From the NCBI GenBank assembly GCA_002281535.1, contig NCGD01000017.1, positions 1 through 64,000 on the forward strand: 64,000 nucleotides of DNA, written 5' to 3'. Shown here in pieces: positions 7,820 to 15,623 of this stretch. Both the position numbers and the translations under genes were made by a program. How positions within the stretch are numbered: position 1 is the first letter of the stretch; every line of letters starts with the position of its first letter. The stretch comes from Sphingomonas sp. 28-63-12 (lineage in GTDB: Bacteria; Pseudomonadota; Alphaproteobacteria; Sphingomonadales; Sphingomonadaceae). A model generated the notes under the pieces. It worked only from the letters and a program-made list of their open reading frames with translations. It ran no database searches and was not told the origin of the DNA.

Positions 7820-7942
7820 ATGGCCAAGGCCCAGAAGAAATCATCGAAGGAAATCCGCAAGCCCAAGGCGGAAAAGCCGAAAAAGGCCAATGCGTCCAAC
7901 CCGTCTACCAAGGGCGCCATGCCAGCCCCGACCAAGGGCTGA
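7820..7942 (+). CDS. Conserved Lys/Pro-rich small protein, 40 aa
   Basis: A 40-residue, strongly basic and probably disordered protein (begins MAKAQKKSSKEIRKPKAEKP) ending in PAPTKG. I recall close variants of this M-A-K-x-Q-K-K-S-x-K-E-x-R-K-P-K opening in many Proteobacteria, annotated only as hypothetical. The length and charge would fit a nucleic-acid- or ribosome-associated peptide, which is inference. It ends 8 bases before the PhnA-like gene, so the two are probably co-transcribed. Confidence 0.65.
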   Translation: MAKAQKKSSKEIRKPKAEKPKKANASNPSTKGAMPAPTKG

Positions 7943-7950
7943 TTGGCACC

Positions 7951-8265
7951 ATGGAAAATGTCGACGATGACAGTTTCGTCTTTGACGAGGCGAGTGGCGA
8001 ATGGGTCAGCATTGCCGATGCTGCAATGCTGGCCGCCAAGACCGAGGACAAGGTCGAGGTTCGCGACGCTGTCGGCAATATTCTGACCGATGGCGATCAG
8101 GTAACGCTGATCAAGGACCTGACCGTCAAAGGTGCCGGCCAGACATTGAAGCGCGGCACGCTGATCAAGTCTATCCGGCTGACGGGAGATCCGCAGGAGA
8201 TCGATTGCCGGTTCGATGGCATCAAGGGCCTCGTTCTGCGGGCTGAGTTCGTCAAGAAGCGCTAA
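7951..8265 (+). CDS. PhnA-domain protein (C-terminal domain only)
   Basis: A 104-residue cytoplasmic protein. From about residue 38 it carries the PhnA C-terminal domain: V-R-D-A-x-G-N-x-L-x-D-G-D (38-50), then L-I-K-D-L-x-V-K-G (54-62), L-K-R-G-T-x-I-K-x-I-R-L, and the ending D-C-R-F-D-G-I-K-G-L-V-L-R-x-E-F-V-K-K. The zinc-ribbon N-terminus found in full PhnA proteins is replaced by an acidic segment without cysteines. Despite the old name the family is not part of the carbon-phosphorus lyase pathway and its role is unclear. Confidence 0.8.
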   Translation: MENVDDDSFVFDEASGEWVSIADAAMLAAKTEDKVEVRDAVGNILTDGDQVTLIKDLTVKGAGQTLKRGTLIKSIRLTGDPQEIDCRFDGIKGLVLRAEFVKKR

Positions 8266-8268
8266 CCC

Positions 8269-9147
8269 GTGCGGCGGCAATTTCGCCTTGCGGCTCGGGT
8301 CTGCCTGCTCGGCTTGTTGGCTGCCGGGGTTGTGGCGCTATACGCCTATGGTGAAGCACGCCGGCTGCCAGCAATTCGATGGGCAACGCTGGCATTGGCC
8401 GATTGGCCAGCCGGCATCGCGCCGGTTCGTGTGGTGCTGATCAGCGATATCCATCTGGGCAATCAAACGATGGACGCGACCCGGCTTCGTAAGGTGGTCG
8501 ATGAGATCAACGTGCTGTCGCCGGATATCGTCCTGATCGCCGGCGATTTTATTGCCGGCCACGCTGAGGATCGGGCCGGGCGAGATGCGGCACGGCTGAT
8601 CGCACCGCTCAGACGATTACGGGTCCGAATTGGTATTGTCGCAGTGCTGGGGAATCATGATCACTGGAGCAACGCGACCGCCGTGACCCGGGCGCTTGAG
8701 CGCGCCGGGATCACGGTATTGAACAACAATGCGGCCCGAATCGGTCCGCTGGTCGTCGGCGGGCTCGATGATGATTTCACCGAACGCGCCCGACCCGCCA
8801 TGATGCTGGCCCGGATGGCGCGGCTAGTTGGGCCAAGGCTGGTGCTGTCGCACAGCCCCGATCCTGCCGCCCGAATGCCGACGCCGCTGGTGATGCTGGC
8901 GGGGCATACGCATTGCGGCCAGGTTGTGCTGCCAATTGTCGGGCGGCTGGTGAGTGTTTCGCGTCTCGGCAACCGTTATGCGTGCGGACTGATCCGCGAG
9001 CCCGGCCGGACGGTGATTGTCACCGCCGGGCTTGGCACGAGCCAGCTGCCGTTCCGGCTGGGCGCGGTGCCGGACCTGTGGTTGCTGACGATCGGTCCGG
9101 GCGGACCGGGGCAACGACCGAATCGGTCGCCAGCCCGCCCCCGGTGA
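8269..9147 (+). CDS. Membrane-anchored metallophosphoesterase
   Basis: A 292-residue calcineurin-like phosphoesterase anchored by one N-terminal helix (VCLLGLLAAGVVALYAY). All metal motifs are visible: D-I-H-L-G (about residue 60), G-D-F (about 92), G-N-H-D-H (about 129), and G-H-T-H-C-G (about 216). The arrangement fits the YaeI-like group; the known members cleave phosphodiester or UDP-sugar pyrophosphate bonds at the membrane, but the substrate here is not known. The start is a GTG three bases after the stop of the PhnA-like gene. It converges with dps. Confidence 0.8.
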   Translation: MRRQFRLAARVCLLGLLAAGVVALYAYGEARRLPAIRWATLALADWPAGIAPVRVVLISDIHLGNQTMDATRLRKVVDEINVLSPDIVLIAGDFIAGHAEDRAGRDAARLIAPLRRLRVRIGIVAVLGNHDHWSNATAVTRALERAGITVLNNNAARIGPLVVGGLDDDFTERARPAMMLARMARLVGPRLVLSHSPDPAARMPTPLVMLAGHTHCGQVVLPIVGRLVSVSRLGNRYACGLIREPGRTVIVTAGLGTSQLPFRLGAVPDLWLLTIGPGGPGQRPNRSPARPR

Positions 9148-9151
9148 TCGA

Positions 9152-9646
9152 TCAACTCTTTCGACTGGCCTCGAAGAGGAACCAGGCGCGCTGTTCGGCC
9201 TGATCGGTCCAGTCGTCCAGAATGCCGCTGGTGGCATTGTCCTTGGCGGCGTCGACGATGTCCTTGGCCTCGCGCAACAGCGCCACCAGGCTGAGATTGT
9301 CTTCGCGCAATTCCGCCAGCATCGCCTCGGGCGCAACGAAGTCGGCGTCATTGTCCTTGATCGTCTGGTGGCGAGCGATGTCGCCGATCGAGCGCAAGGT
9401 GGTGTTGCCGGTCTTGCGCACGCGTTCAGCAATCGCGTCGGTGGTGCCGAGGATTTGCGTGGCCTGATCATCGAGCATCAGATGATAATCACGAAAATGC
9501 GGGCCCGAGACGTGCCAGTGGAAATTCTTGGTTTTGAGATAGAGCGCAAAGCTGTCGGCGAGAATGCCGTTCAACGCTTCGGCCACGGTTTTGGCGGCGT
9601 TGGATTTGATGTCGGTCGGTGTCTTGAGGGCTGAAGCGGTCGTCAT
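9152..9646 (-). CDS. dps: Dps-family DNA-binding ferritin
   Basis: A 164-residue starvation/oxidative stress protein. Dps dodecamers oxidise Fe(II) with hydrogen peroxide, store the iron, and shield DNA. The ferroxidase ligands are visible in the first long helix as K-N-F-H-W-H-V-S-G-P-H-F (about residues 39-51) and D-x-Q-A-T-x-I-L-x-x-T-D-A-I-A-E-R (about 58-75). The N-terminus is Lys-poor, so DNA binding may be weak. A sequence close to an EcfG-type general-stress promoter lies just upstream. Confidence 0.9.
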   Translation of the reverse strand: MTTASALKTPTDIKSNAAKTVAEALNGILADSFALYLKTKNFHWHVSGPHFRDYHLMLDDQATQILGTTDAIAERVRKTGNTTLRSIGDIARHQTIKDNDADFVAPEAMLAELREDNLSLVALLREAKDIVDAAKDNATSGILDDWTDQAEQRAWFLFEASRKS

Positions 9647-9675
9647 GGGCGGGTCTCCTGATGCAATGCCGGGTC

Positions 9676-9701
9676 AACGGCTGACTATCAGATTGGGTCC
9701 C
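9676..9701 (-). promoter_or_regulatory. Possible EcfG (general stress) promoter of dps
   Basis: On the minus strand GGGAC and CGTT are separated by 17 bases, one mismatch from the alphaproteobacterial EcfG consensus GGAAC-N16/17-CGTT. The -10 block ends about 30 bases before the dps ATG. dps is a common member of this regulon, which is established knowledge for the class; the site itself is a motif match only. Confidence 0.4.
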
Positions 9702-9742
9702 TTCCTCGTGCCTGCAACGTCTCGATCAGGGTGATCGCCCAA

Positions 9743-10309
9743 CTAAATCAGCCGCATCGCGCCAAGGCCGAAGACCAAGCCGGTGATGATCAGAACCAGC
9801 CCGATGGCCAGGCGAACCGACCGGTGCGGCACCGATCGATAGCTCGATTCGCCGGCGAGGATGGCGGGCACGACGACGATCAGGCTTCCGAGCGTCGCCC
9901 CGATTGCGGCGAGTGCCGCGAGCGGTGTGCGGGCGGCAACGGCCATCGTCAAAAATTGTGTGCGATCCCCCATTGTTACCGCCAGCAGACTCAGCAAGGC
10001 GGTAACGAAAGCGCCGGCGCGCCCGCGACCGAGTGGGGCAGGCGGCTTGAGGCGAAACAGCGCGCTGATGCCGGCCGATACCAATGCCAAGCCGAGCAGC
10101 AGCGCTCGGGCATTGGGGGACATCAACGGGGCGATCAAATTGGCGGCCGCGGCGGCGAGGCCATTGCTGATCGCCATAGCAAAAGCGGCGGCGATGATCA
10201 GTTGGCCGGGTTTTTGATACCGATCGCTGAGCACCGCCGCGAGCCAGGCAGTGCGGTCGCTTGCTTGGCACAGGATCGCGCCGACAAAGGCGGCCATCAG
10301 CGCGTCCAT
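9743..10309 (-). CDS. TMEM165/GDT1 (UPF0016) family membrane protein with altered motifs
   Basis: A 188-residue inner-membrane protein with about six helices in two similar halves, the layout of the UPF0016 family whose known members transport Mn2+ or Ca2+ with H+. The two family motifs E-x-G-D-K/R-T are present but altered: the first reads Q-A-S-D-R-T (about residue 15-20) and the second T-M-G-D-R-T (about residue 112-117). Both acidic E residues are missing. It starts ten bases from an uncharacterised gene on the same strand. Confidence 0.75.
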   Translation of the reverse strand: MDALMAAFVGAILCQASDRTAWLAAVLSDRYQKPGQLIIAAAFAMAISNGLAAAAANLIAPLMSPNARALLLGLALVSAGISALFRLKPPAPLGRGRAGAFVTALLSLLAVTMGDRTQFLTMAVAARTPLAALAAIGATLGSLIVVVPAILAGESSYRSVPHRSVRLAIGLVLIITGLVFGLGAMRLI

Positions 10310-10319
10310 AATCGGATGA

Positions 10320-10634
10320 TCAGCTCGTCAGTCGGACCGAACAGGCGGCGACATAGCTGTCGCCGGCGAATCGGTCCTGCCGGTCGCTGCCGATCGCTTC
10401 GCGCAGCAGCGCGATCCAACCGGTGATCAACGGCCCCTGTTCGCCGCGCGCCACCGCCGATTCGAGCACCTGCGCGACGCTGGCCACCGGCATCATGCCG
10501 TTCTGCTGGGCAATCCGGCGAATCATGTCGATGTCTGCGGCAAGTACGGCCCGGCCCGGCCGCACGCCAAGTAGCGCTGCTCGCCTGAAAAGTTCGGCTT
10601 GAACATGCTGGTCAATCGTTGCGGTCTGGGCCAT
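10320..10634 (-). CDS. Hypothetical protein, 104 aa
   Basis: A soluble, alpha-helical looking protein that I do not recognise. There is no signal peptide, no membrane helix and a single cysteine near the C-terminus. The first half (HVQAELFRRAALLGVRPG, then DIDMIRRIAQQNGMMPV) could form a small helix bundle. It lies ten bases upstream of the GDT1-like gene and is probably co-transcribed with it. The 196 bases between it and rpmG must hold both divergent promoters. Confidence 0.6.
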   Translation of the reverse strand: MAQTATIDQHVQAELFRRAALLGVRPGRAVLAADIDMIRRIAQQNGMMPVASVAQVLESAVARGEQGPLITGWIALLREAIGSDRQDRFAGDSYVAACSVRLTS

Positions 10635-10830
10635 TGGTCGTCCCTTGCCATGATGCCCTCACGCTGCACCGATCCTGGTAAATAGGCGGTTAATGGCGTT
10701 TCGATGCGGGCCACGGCGCCGCCATTGGCTTGACTTTGCGGCCGGGCTGGGCCAACGGCTGCGTCATACCAAGCGGCGGGCACGCGTTCGTCGCTTTTTT
10801 GCTTTTTTCAAACTCGCAGGATTTCAGGTC

Positions 10831-10998
10831 ATGGCAAAGCCGACCACCGTCAAGATCAAGCTCGTCAGTTCGGCCGACACCGGCTTCTTCTATGTAACGA
10901 AGAAAAACCCGCGCACGCAGACGGACAAGCTTACCTTCCGCAAATATGATCCCGTCGTGCGCAAGCATGTCGATTTCAAGGAAGCCAAGATCAAGTGA
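10831..10998 (+). CDS. rpmG: 50S ribosomal protein L33
   Basis: A 55-residue large-subunit protein ([18 protein letters not shown], then [10 protein letters not shown]). It lacks the CxxC pairs of the zinc-binding L33 form, as in most Alphaproteobacteria, so it does not depend on zinc. A longer in-frame opening exists upstream but does not resemble L33; the chosen ATG has AGG 6-8 bases ahead. It is followed by a dyad hairpin shared with the convergent divK gene. Confidence 0.95.
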   Translation: MAKPTTVKIKLVSSADTGFFYVTKKNPRTQTDKLTFRKYDPVVRKHVDFKEAKIK

Positions 10999-11052
10999 TT
11001 GGTCAGGCCGCCTAGGCCGCCGATTGAACATCCGGGCAATGGCCGGGGTCCA

Positions 11053-11080
11053 GGGCCGCAGGGAATGTCCCTAGCGGCCC
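11053..11080. terminator. Hairpin between convergent rpmG and divK
   Basis: GGGCCGC and GCGGCCC pair around an inner AGGGA/TCCCT stem with a three-base loop, giving a strong hairpin in the gap between rpmG and divK. No T-run follows on either strand, so it may slow rather than stop polymerase by itself. Position between converging genes suggests a shared terminator. Confidence 0.45.
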
Positions 11081-11095
11081 TCATCATGTCTGCCG

Positions 11096-11464
11096 TCAGA
11101 GTAGCGCCTTTACTTGCGCGATGAACGCCGCCAGCGCGATCGGCTTGGAGACATAGGTATTGGCGCCGGCGGCGCGAATCCGTTCCTCATCTTCGCGCCC
11201 GGCATAGGCCGTCACCGCCATGATCGGAATCGCCCGCAGCGCCAGATCGCTCTTGAGCTGGGCGATAAGTTCATAGCCGCTGACATGCGGCAACTGGATA
11301 TCGGTAATGATCAGATCGGGCTGGAAGGCGCGCGCGCGGACCACCGCCTCGCGCCCGTCGCGCACGCCTTCGGCGACAAATTCATGCGCGCGCAGCAGAT
11401 CACAGAAAAGTTTGAGGTTCAGTTCGTTGTCCTCGACAACCAGCACCCTTTTTGCCACGTCCAA
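11096..11464 (-). CDS. divK: DivK-type single-domain response regulator
   Basis: A 122-residue receiver domain without an output domain. The acidic pocket (VVEDNELNLKLF), phosphoacceptor (LIITDIQLPHVSG, D about residue 55), T (AVTAYAGREDEERI) and K (VSKPI) are all intact and the wording is characteristic of DivK, the cell-fate regulator that in Caulobacter relays kinase signals to the CckA-CtrA pathway. The start is TTG at 11464 or GTG at 11458; GGGAAGGA lies just upstream of both. It is divergent from a DUF3572 gene, a conserved neighbour in the class. Confidence 0.85.
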   Translation of the reverse strand: MDVAKRVLVVEDNELNLKLFCDLLRAHEFVAEGVRDGREAVVRARAFQPDLIITDIQLPHVSGYELIAQLKSDLALRAIPIMAVTAYAGREDEERIRAAGANTYVSKPIALAAFIAQVKALL

Positions 11465-11498
11465 ACCATCCTTCCCTCAAGCCCGAAGCGAATAGGCA

Positions 11499-11771
11499 AT
11501 GCGCGGCCCCGTGACAAATGAAGACGCAGCGGTGCTCGCGCTCGGGGCGCTCGGCTGGGCGCTGGCAGTGCCCGACCGTGCCGAACGGCTGCTGGCGCTG
11601 ACCGGTCTCGATCCGCAGCGGCTGCGCACCAGCGCGGGCGATCCGGCCACCCAGGCGGCGGTTCTGGGGTTTCTCGAAGCATATGAACCTGATCTGATTG
11701 CCTGCGCGAATGCGCTGGCCACAACCCCCGCCGCGCTGGTCCGCGCCCGCCAAGCTCTGGAATCCCAATGA
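11499..11771 (+). CDS. DUF3572 family protein
   Basis: A 90-residue soluble protein. The core A-L-x-x-L-G-W-A-L-x-x-P-x-R-A-E-R-L-L-A-L-T-G-L-D-P (about 13-40) followed by R-x-x-A-G-D-P-x-x-x-A-A-V-L-x-F-L matches DUF3572, found next to divK in many Alphaproteobacteria. Function is unknown. Its stop overlaps the start of the HAD gene (ATGA), so they are translated together. An in-frame GTG at 11511 is another possible start. Confidence 0.8.
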   Translation: MRGPVTNEDAAVLALGALGWALAVPDRAERLLALTGLDPQRLRTSAGDPATQAAVLGFLEAYEPDLIACANALATTPAALVRARQALESQ

Positions 11772-12391
11772 AGCCCCTGCTGATCACTGATTGCGACGAA
11801 GTGCTGCTCCACATGTCCCGCCATTTCGGAACCTGGCTGGGTGAGGCGCACGACATTGATTTCAAGCTGGCGCATGGCGACATGGCGACCAGCATGACGC
11901 GACGCGACGGCACTCCCTTGGCGCGGGAAGAGATGTGGACCTATCTCTCTGGATTCTTTCCGGCCGAGATGGGCCGCCAGACCCTGGTGCCGCACGCCGC
12001 CGAATCGATCGCGGCGCTGGCTGAGATTGCCGATATCGTGATCCTCACCAATTTGCAGGATCATTGCCGCCAGGCGCGCACCGCCCAGCTCGAATCGTTC
12101 GGCATCGTCCACCGCGTCGAAACCAACCAGGGCGGCAAGGGGACACGGGTTGCCTCGCTGGTCGCCGAGTATGGCAATCCCGTCACCGTCTTTGTCGACG
12201 ATCTTGGCGTCCATCTCGACTCCTGCGCGACTCATGCACCGCAGGTGCACCGTCTCCATATGATTTCCGAACCCGAACTTGCCCCGCATGTACCGCCGGC
12301 ACCCGCCGCGCATGCCCGAATCGACGACTGGCGGCTGGCAAAGGACTGGATTGCCGCGCGCTTTGTCGAAGCGGTGCCCGCGACCGCTTGA
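11768..12391 (+). CDS. HAD-superfamily hydrolase-like protein
   Basis: A 207-residue cytoplasmic protein with a haloacid dehalogenase fold: motif I reads L-I-T-D-C-D-E-V-L-L (D at about residues 8 and 10), motif II is ILTNLQDH (T about residue 97), and motif IV is VFVDDLGVH (about 142-150). The members are mostly small phosphatases; the substrate here cannot be told. It overlaps the DUF3572 gene by ATGA and is followed 34 bases later by a RidA-like gene. Confidence 0.7.
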   Translation: MKPLLITDCDEVLLHMSRHFGTWLGEAHDIDFKLAHGDMATSMTRRDGTPLAREEMWTYLSGFFPAEMGRQTLVPHAAESIAALAEIADIVILTNLQDHCRQARTAQLESFGIVHRVETNQGGKGTRVASLVAEYGNPVTVFVDDLGVHLDSCATHAPQVHRLHMISEPELAPHVPPAPAAHARIDDWRLAKDWIAARFVEAVPATA

Positions 12392-12425
12392 CCGCGCCCG
12401 GGTTTGCGTGGTTGAGCCTGAAGCC

Positions 12426-12890
12426 ATGACCGATCGAATCGATACTAAACTCGCCGAGCTCGGGCTCGCTCTTCCTGCCGCTGCTGCTCCCGTGGCGGCC
12501 TATGTGCCGACCGTTGAGGTGGGCGGTTTGCTCCATATCTCCGGCCAGTTGCCGTTCGACGACGGCGTGCTCATGACCGGCCGGGTTGGAGAAGACCGCG
12601 ACCTGGCCTTTGCGCAAAAGGCGGCGGCGCGCTGTGCGCTTATGCTGGTCGCGCAGATCAAGGGGGCGCTGGGTGGTCTGCACCGGGTCGAGCGGATCGT
12701 GAAATTGGGCGTCTTCGTCAACAGCGCAACCGATTTCACCGATCAGGCCAAGGTTGCCAATGGCGCGTCCGAGGTGATGGTCGCCCTGTTCGGGGAGGCC
12801 GGCAAGCATGCGCGCAGCGCGGTGGGTGTTGCGGTTCTGCCGCTGGGCGCTGTGGTGGAAATCGACGCGATCATCCAGGTCGCCAGCTGA
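12426..12890 (+). CDS. RidA-family deaminase-like protein
   Basis: A 154-residue protein of the RidA/YjgF family, trimeric enzymes that hydrolyse reactive enamine/imine intermediates. Signatures: GLLHISGQLPFDDG near residue 37, then V-E-R-I-V-K-L-G-V-F-V-N-S (about 88-100) and the ending that contains A-R-S-A-V-G-V-A-V-L-P-L-G-A-V-V-E-I-D-A. The arginine before S-A-V-G-V is the residue that holds the substrate carboxylate in RidA. The start ATG was taken because the family N-terminus begins shortly before ELGLALP. The FemAB-like gene starts ten bases downstream. Confidence 0.8.
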   Translation: MTDRIDTKLAELGLALPAAAAPVAAYVPTVEVGGLLHISGQLPFDDGVLMTGRVGEDRDLAFAQKAAARCALMLVAQIKGALGGLHRVERIVKLGVFVNSATDFTDQAKVANGASEVMVALFGEAGKHARSAVGVAVLPLGAVVEIDAIIQVAS

Positions 12891-12900
12891 CCGCGGCGGG

Positions 12901-14040
12901 ATGACCGAGCGCGACGTCATCGCGCGGATGGCGCCCGGCGTGGCCACCATTGCGCCGGCCGACTGGGATGCCTGTTCGGGGCCCGACAATCCTTTTCTTG
13001 CCCATGCCTTTCTATCGATCCTCGAGGAATCGGGTAGTGTTTCGCCGCGGGCTGGCTGGCAATCAATTCCGATCGTTATTGATGGCGCGGACGGCAAGCC
13101 GGCAGCGATCGCCCCCGCCTATGCCAAGAGCCATAGCCAGGGCGAATATGTCTTCGACCATGCCTGGGCTGATGCCTGGCACCGCGCGGGCGGGCAATAT
13201 TACCCCAAATTGCAGATTGCGGTGCCCTTCACGCCCGTGCCCGGCCCGCGCCTGTTGCTGCGCGATGACGCACTCGCCCCCGCGCTGATCGCTGCGCTGG
13301 AGGCGGTAACGGTGCAACAGGGGCTCTCCACGGCACACGCGACCTTTGTGAACCCTGCGCAACTGCCGCTATTTGAGCAGGCCGGCTGGCTCATTCGGGC
13401 AGGCACGCAATTTCATTGGCGCAATGACGGCTATGCCAGTTTCGATGATTTTCTGGGGGCACTCGCCAGCCGCAAACGCAAGGCGATTCGCAAGGAGCGC
13501 GCGGCTGCCGTCGAAGGGCTGACGATTCGCCATATCAGCGGCAGCGATTTGACCGAAGCGGATTGGGATGCCTTCTGGGTGTTCTATCAGGACACCGGCG
13601 CCCGCAAATGGGGCACGCCCTATCTGACGCGATCCTTTTTCTCATTGCTCGGCGAGCGCATGGCCGACCGGGTGTTGCTGATCATGGCCGAACGCGACGG
13701 CAGGTCGATTGCCGGGGCGCTCAACCTGATCGGCAACGATACGCTATATGGGCGCTATTGGGGGGCAACCGAAGAAGTGCCCTTCCTCCATTTCGAGCTT
13801 TGCTATTACCAAGCGATCGATGCTGCGATCGCGCGCGGGCTGCAAACGGTCGAGGCGGGTGCGCAAGGCGAACACAAGCTCGCCCGAGGTTATTCACCCG
13901 TCGCGACCTGGTCGGCGCATTTTATTCCGGATGCAAATTTTCGCGCGGCCGTTGACCATTATCTGCAGCGCGAGCGTGAAGCAGTCGCCGCCGATCGCCA
14001 CTATTTGGGAACGATGACGCCCTTTCGCAAATCAGCGTAG
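12901..14040 (+). CDS. FemAB-like GNAT protein (COG3146 type)
   Basis: A 379-residue cytoplasmic protein of the FemAB-like/GNAT family, with N-terminal NPFLAHAFLSILEESGSV and the K-R-K-A-I-R-K-E-R element near residue 200. The C-terminal domain holds Y-G-R-Y-W-G-A and E-x-C-Y-Y-Q-A-I-D, and V-E-A-G-A-Q-G-E-H-K-L-A-R-G-Y, all hallmarks of this group. Members are annotated as peptidoglycan-biosynthesis-like, but the reaction has not been shown. The last 40 bases overlap the end of the opposite-strand membrane protein gene. Confidence 0.75.
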   Translation: MTERDVIARMAPGVATIAPADWDACSGPDNPFLAHAFLSILEESGSVSPRAGWQSIPIVIDGADGKPAAIAPAYAKSHSQGEYVFDHAWADAWHRAGGQYYPKLQIAVPFTPVPGPRLLLRDDALAPALIAALEAVTVQQGLSTAHATFVNPAQLPLFEQAGWLIRAGTQFHWRNDGYASFDDFLGALASRKRKAIRKERAAAVEGLTIRHISGSDLTEADWDAFWVFYQDTGARKWGTPYLTRSFFSLLGERMADRVLLIMAERDGRSIAGALNLIGNDTLYGRYWGATEEVPFLHFELCYYQAIDAAIARGLQTVEAGAQGEHKLARGYSPVATWSAHFIPDANFRAAVDHYLQREREAVAADRHYLGTMTPFRKSA

Positions 14041-15617
14041 CGGGCGATATCCTCATGGCTCACCTGAGGCCCCGGCGTCTGATGGTCGATGCGGAACAGG
14101 ACACTGCTCCCGTCGCGCCATACCGGCACCAGTCCTGCCGTCAGCCGCGCCTCATAGAGCGGCGGGCGGATCAACCAGACATAATCGAACGCCGTGCGCG
14201 GGAAGATCGCCAGCGACAGGTTGAGCGGGCGCCACCATTCGCGCGGGCAATGAAGCTGCGTCACGATCTGCGACGGATCATGGGCAAACCCCTTGGCGTC
14301 GCTATAATGCGCGGTCAGCAACTGGCCGCCGGCCATCGACCATTGATCGTTGGCATAGGCCAGCTTGCGCTCTAGCGCGATGGCGGGCAGATGTTCGAGC
14401 CGGCTCATTCGCCACTGGCTGCGGCAGGTCGTGCCAACAAAGGTGACAAGCCTTGCGCCATCGGGAATATGATCGAGCGCTTTTAATTCGCGGTGAAAGC
14501 TTTGGTCATAAAGGAAAAAGCTTGCGGTGTTGCTGGCGATGCGCATGCTGAAAAAGGCGAGGCCAAGGGCGGCCAGCGTGGTTGCGCCGCGAATAGACAG
14601 CCCTTTGCGCGGCCGCAGGGCGATCACGGCAATCGCGATGACAAACGGGGCGAGGCGCATATCGGCATAGGCGGAGCCGAAGACGATGCGGGGCAAGAGG
14701 ATGTACACGACCAGCAGAAACAGCGCCGAGAGACCGAGATTGCGCGAATATTCGATGTTCGGATCGCGCACGCCCTTGAACAGGATGACATAGAGCACCG
14801 CAGTCGAGGCAATATCAAAGGCCTGCCAGCGATCGCGCAGCACCATCGTCATCCAGCCGATCTTGGCCGACCAGTTGAACCAGTCGCCGGTCTGCCCCGC
14901 GACATGTTCGCCGCTGCGCCACATCACCATCAGCACCATCGGAATCGCGAGCGGCAGACAGCCCAGGCAGCTGCGCAGCCAGGCATCGAACCAGCGATGG
15001 CCCCGATCATGCTGGCGGATCAGCTCGGCGGAAAAGGCGAGCACGCCGAGCACGCCCCAGCCAAAAGTGTGGCACACCCATAACAGACAGGAGAGCGGCA
15101 CGAAGATGATCGTGCGCATCCGCAAATGTCCGAGCCGCGCCAAGCGCAGCCACAGCGCAAAGGCGTTGAGCGCGATCGCGATCGACAGCGCGAAATTGAC
15201 GAACCCGAAATGGAAGGGGAAGCTGTAGGCCAGCGGCAGCGCGAACAGCGCCGTCGCCGGGATCCGGCCATGGACTTCGCGCGCGATCCACAACAGCCCG
15301 GTGACCATCAGCGGCGGGATCGTCAGCACGATCAGCTTGACCGCCAGCTCGAGCCCGAAAATCTTGGCGAGCGGGATGATCAGCAGATCAACCCCGAGAT
15401 TGCCGATCAGCGACCAGTTGAAATGATACCAGTCGCTGAGCCACGGGTAATCCTGAAAATCGAGCTGGACCCGGTAGCGGCCCATATGGCCGGGCAGATC
15501 AACCAGCGGCGGGATCGTCGGCCACAGCAAGGGAATTGCCGATACCAACGCGACCGCGACCACAAACCAGCGCGTTTGCCACCAATGAAGTCGTTCGACC
15601 GTGTTCGCCTGCATCAC
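14001..15617 (-). CDS. Polytopic membrane protein, GT-C-like, unknown function
   Basis: A 538-residue inner-membrane protein with about ten helices and a C-terminal soluble domain of about 150 residues. The first loop after helix 1 contains PPLVDLPGHMGRYRVQL and then a W-Y-H-F-N-W pattern. This is the layout of lipid-linked glycosyltransferases with an acidic residue in the first outer loop, but no exact family was recognised. It starts six bases after the next upstream gene, which codes for a second large polytopic protein, so the two form an operon. Its 3' end overlaps the FemAB-like gene on the other strand. Confidence 0.65.
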   Translation of the reverse strand: MMQANTVERLHWWQTRWFVVAVALVSAIPLLWPTIPPLVDLPGHMGRYRVQLDFQDYPWLSDWYHFNWSLIGNLGVDLLIIPLAKIFGLELAVKLIVLTIPPLMVTGLLWIAREVHGRIPATALFALPLAYSFPFHFGFVNFALSIAIALNAFALWLRLARLGHLRMRTIIFVPLSCLLWVCHTFGWGVLGVLAFSAELIRQHDRGHRWFDAWLRSCLGCLPLAIPMVLMVMWRSGEHVAGQTGDWFNWSAKIGWMTMVLRDRWQAFDIASTAVLYVILFKGVRDPNIEYSRNLGLSALFLLVVYILLPRIVFGSAYADMRLAPFVIAIAVIALRPRKGLSIRGATTLAALGLAFFSMRIASNTASFFLYDQSFHRELKALDHIPDGARLVTFVGTTCRSQWRMSRLEHLPAIALERKLAYANDQWSMAGGQLLTAHYSDAKGFAHDPSQIVTQLHCPREWWRPLNLSLAIFPRTAFDYVWLIRPPLYEARLTAGLVPVWRDGSSVLFRIDHQTPGPQVSHEDIARYADLRKGVIVPK

Positions 15618-15623
15618 CCCGCT

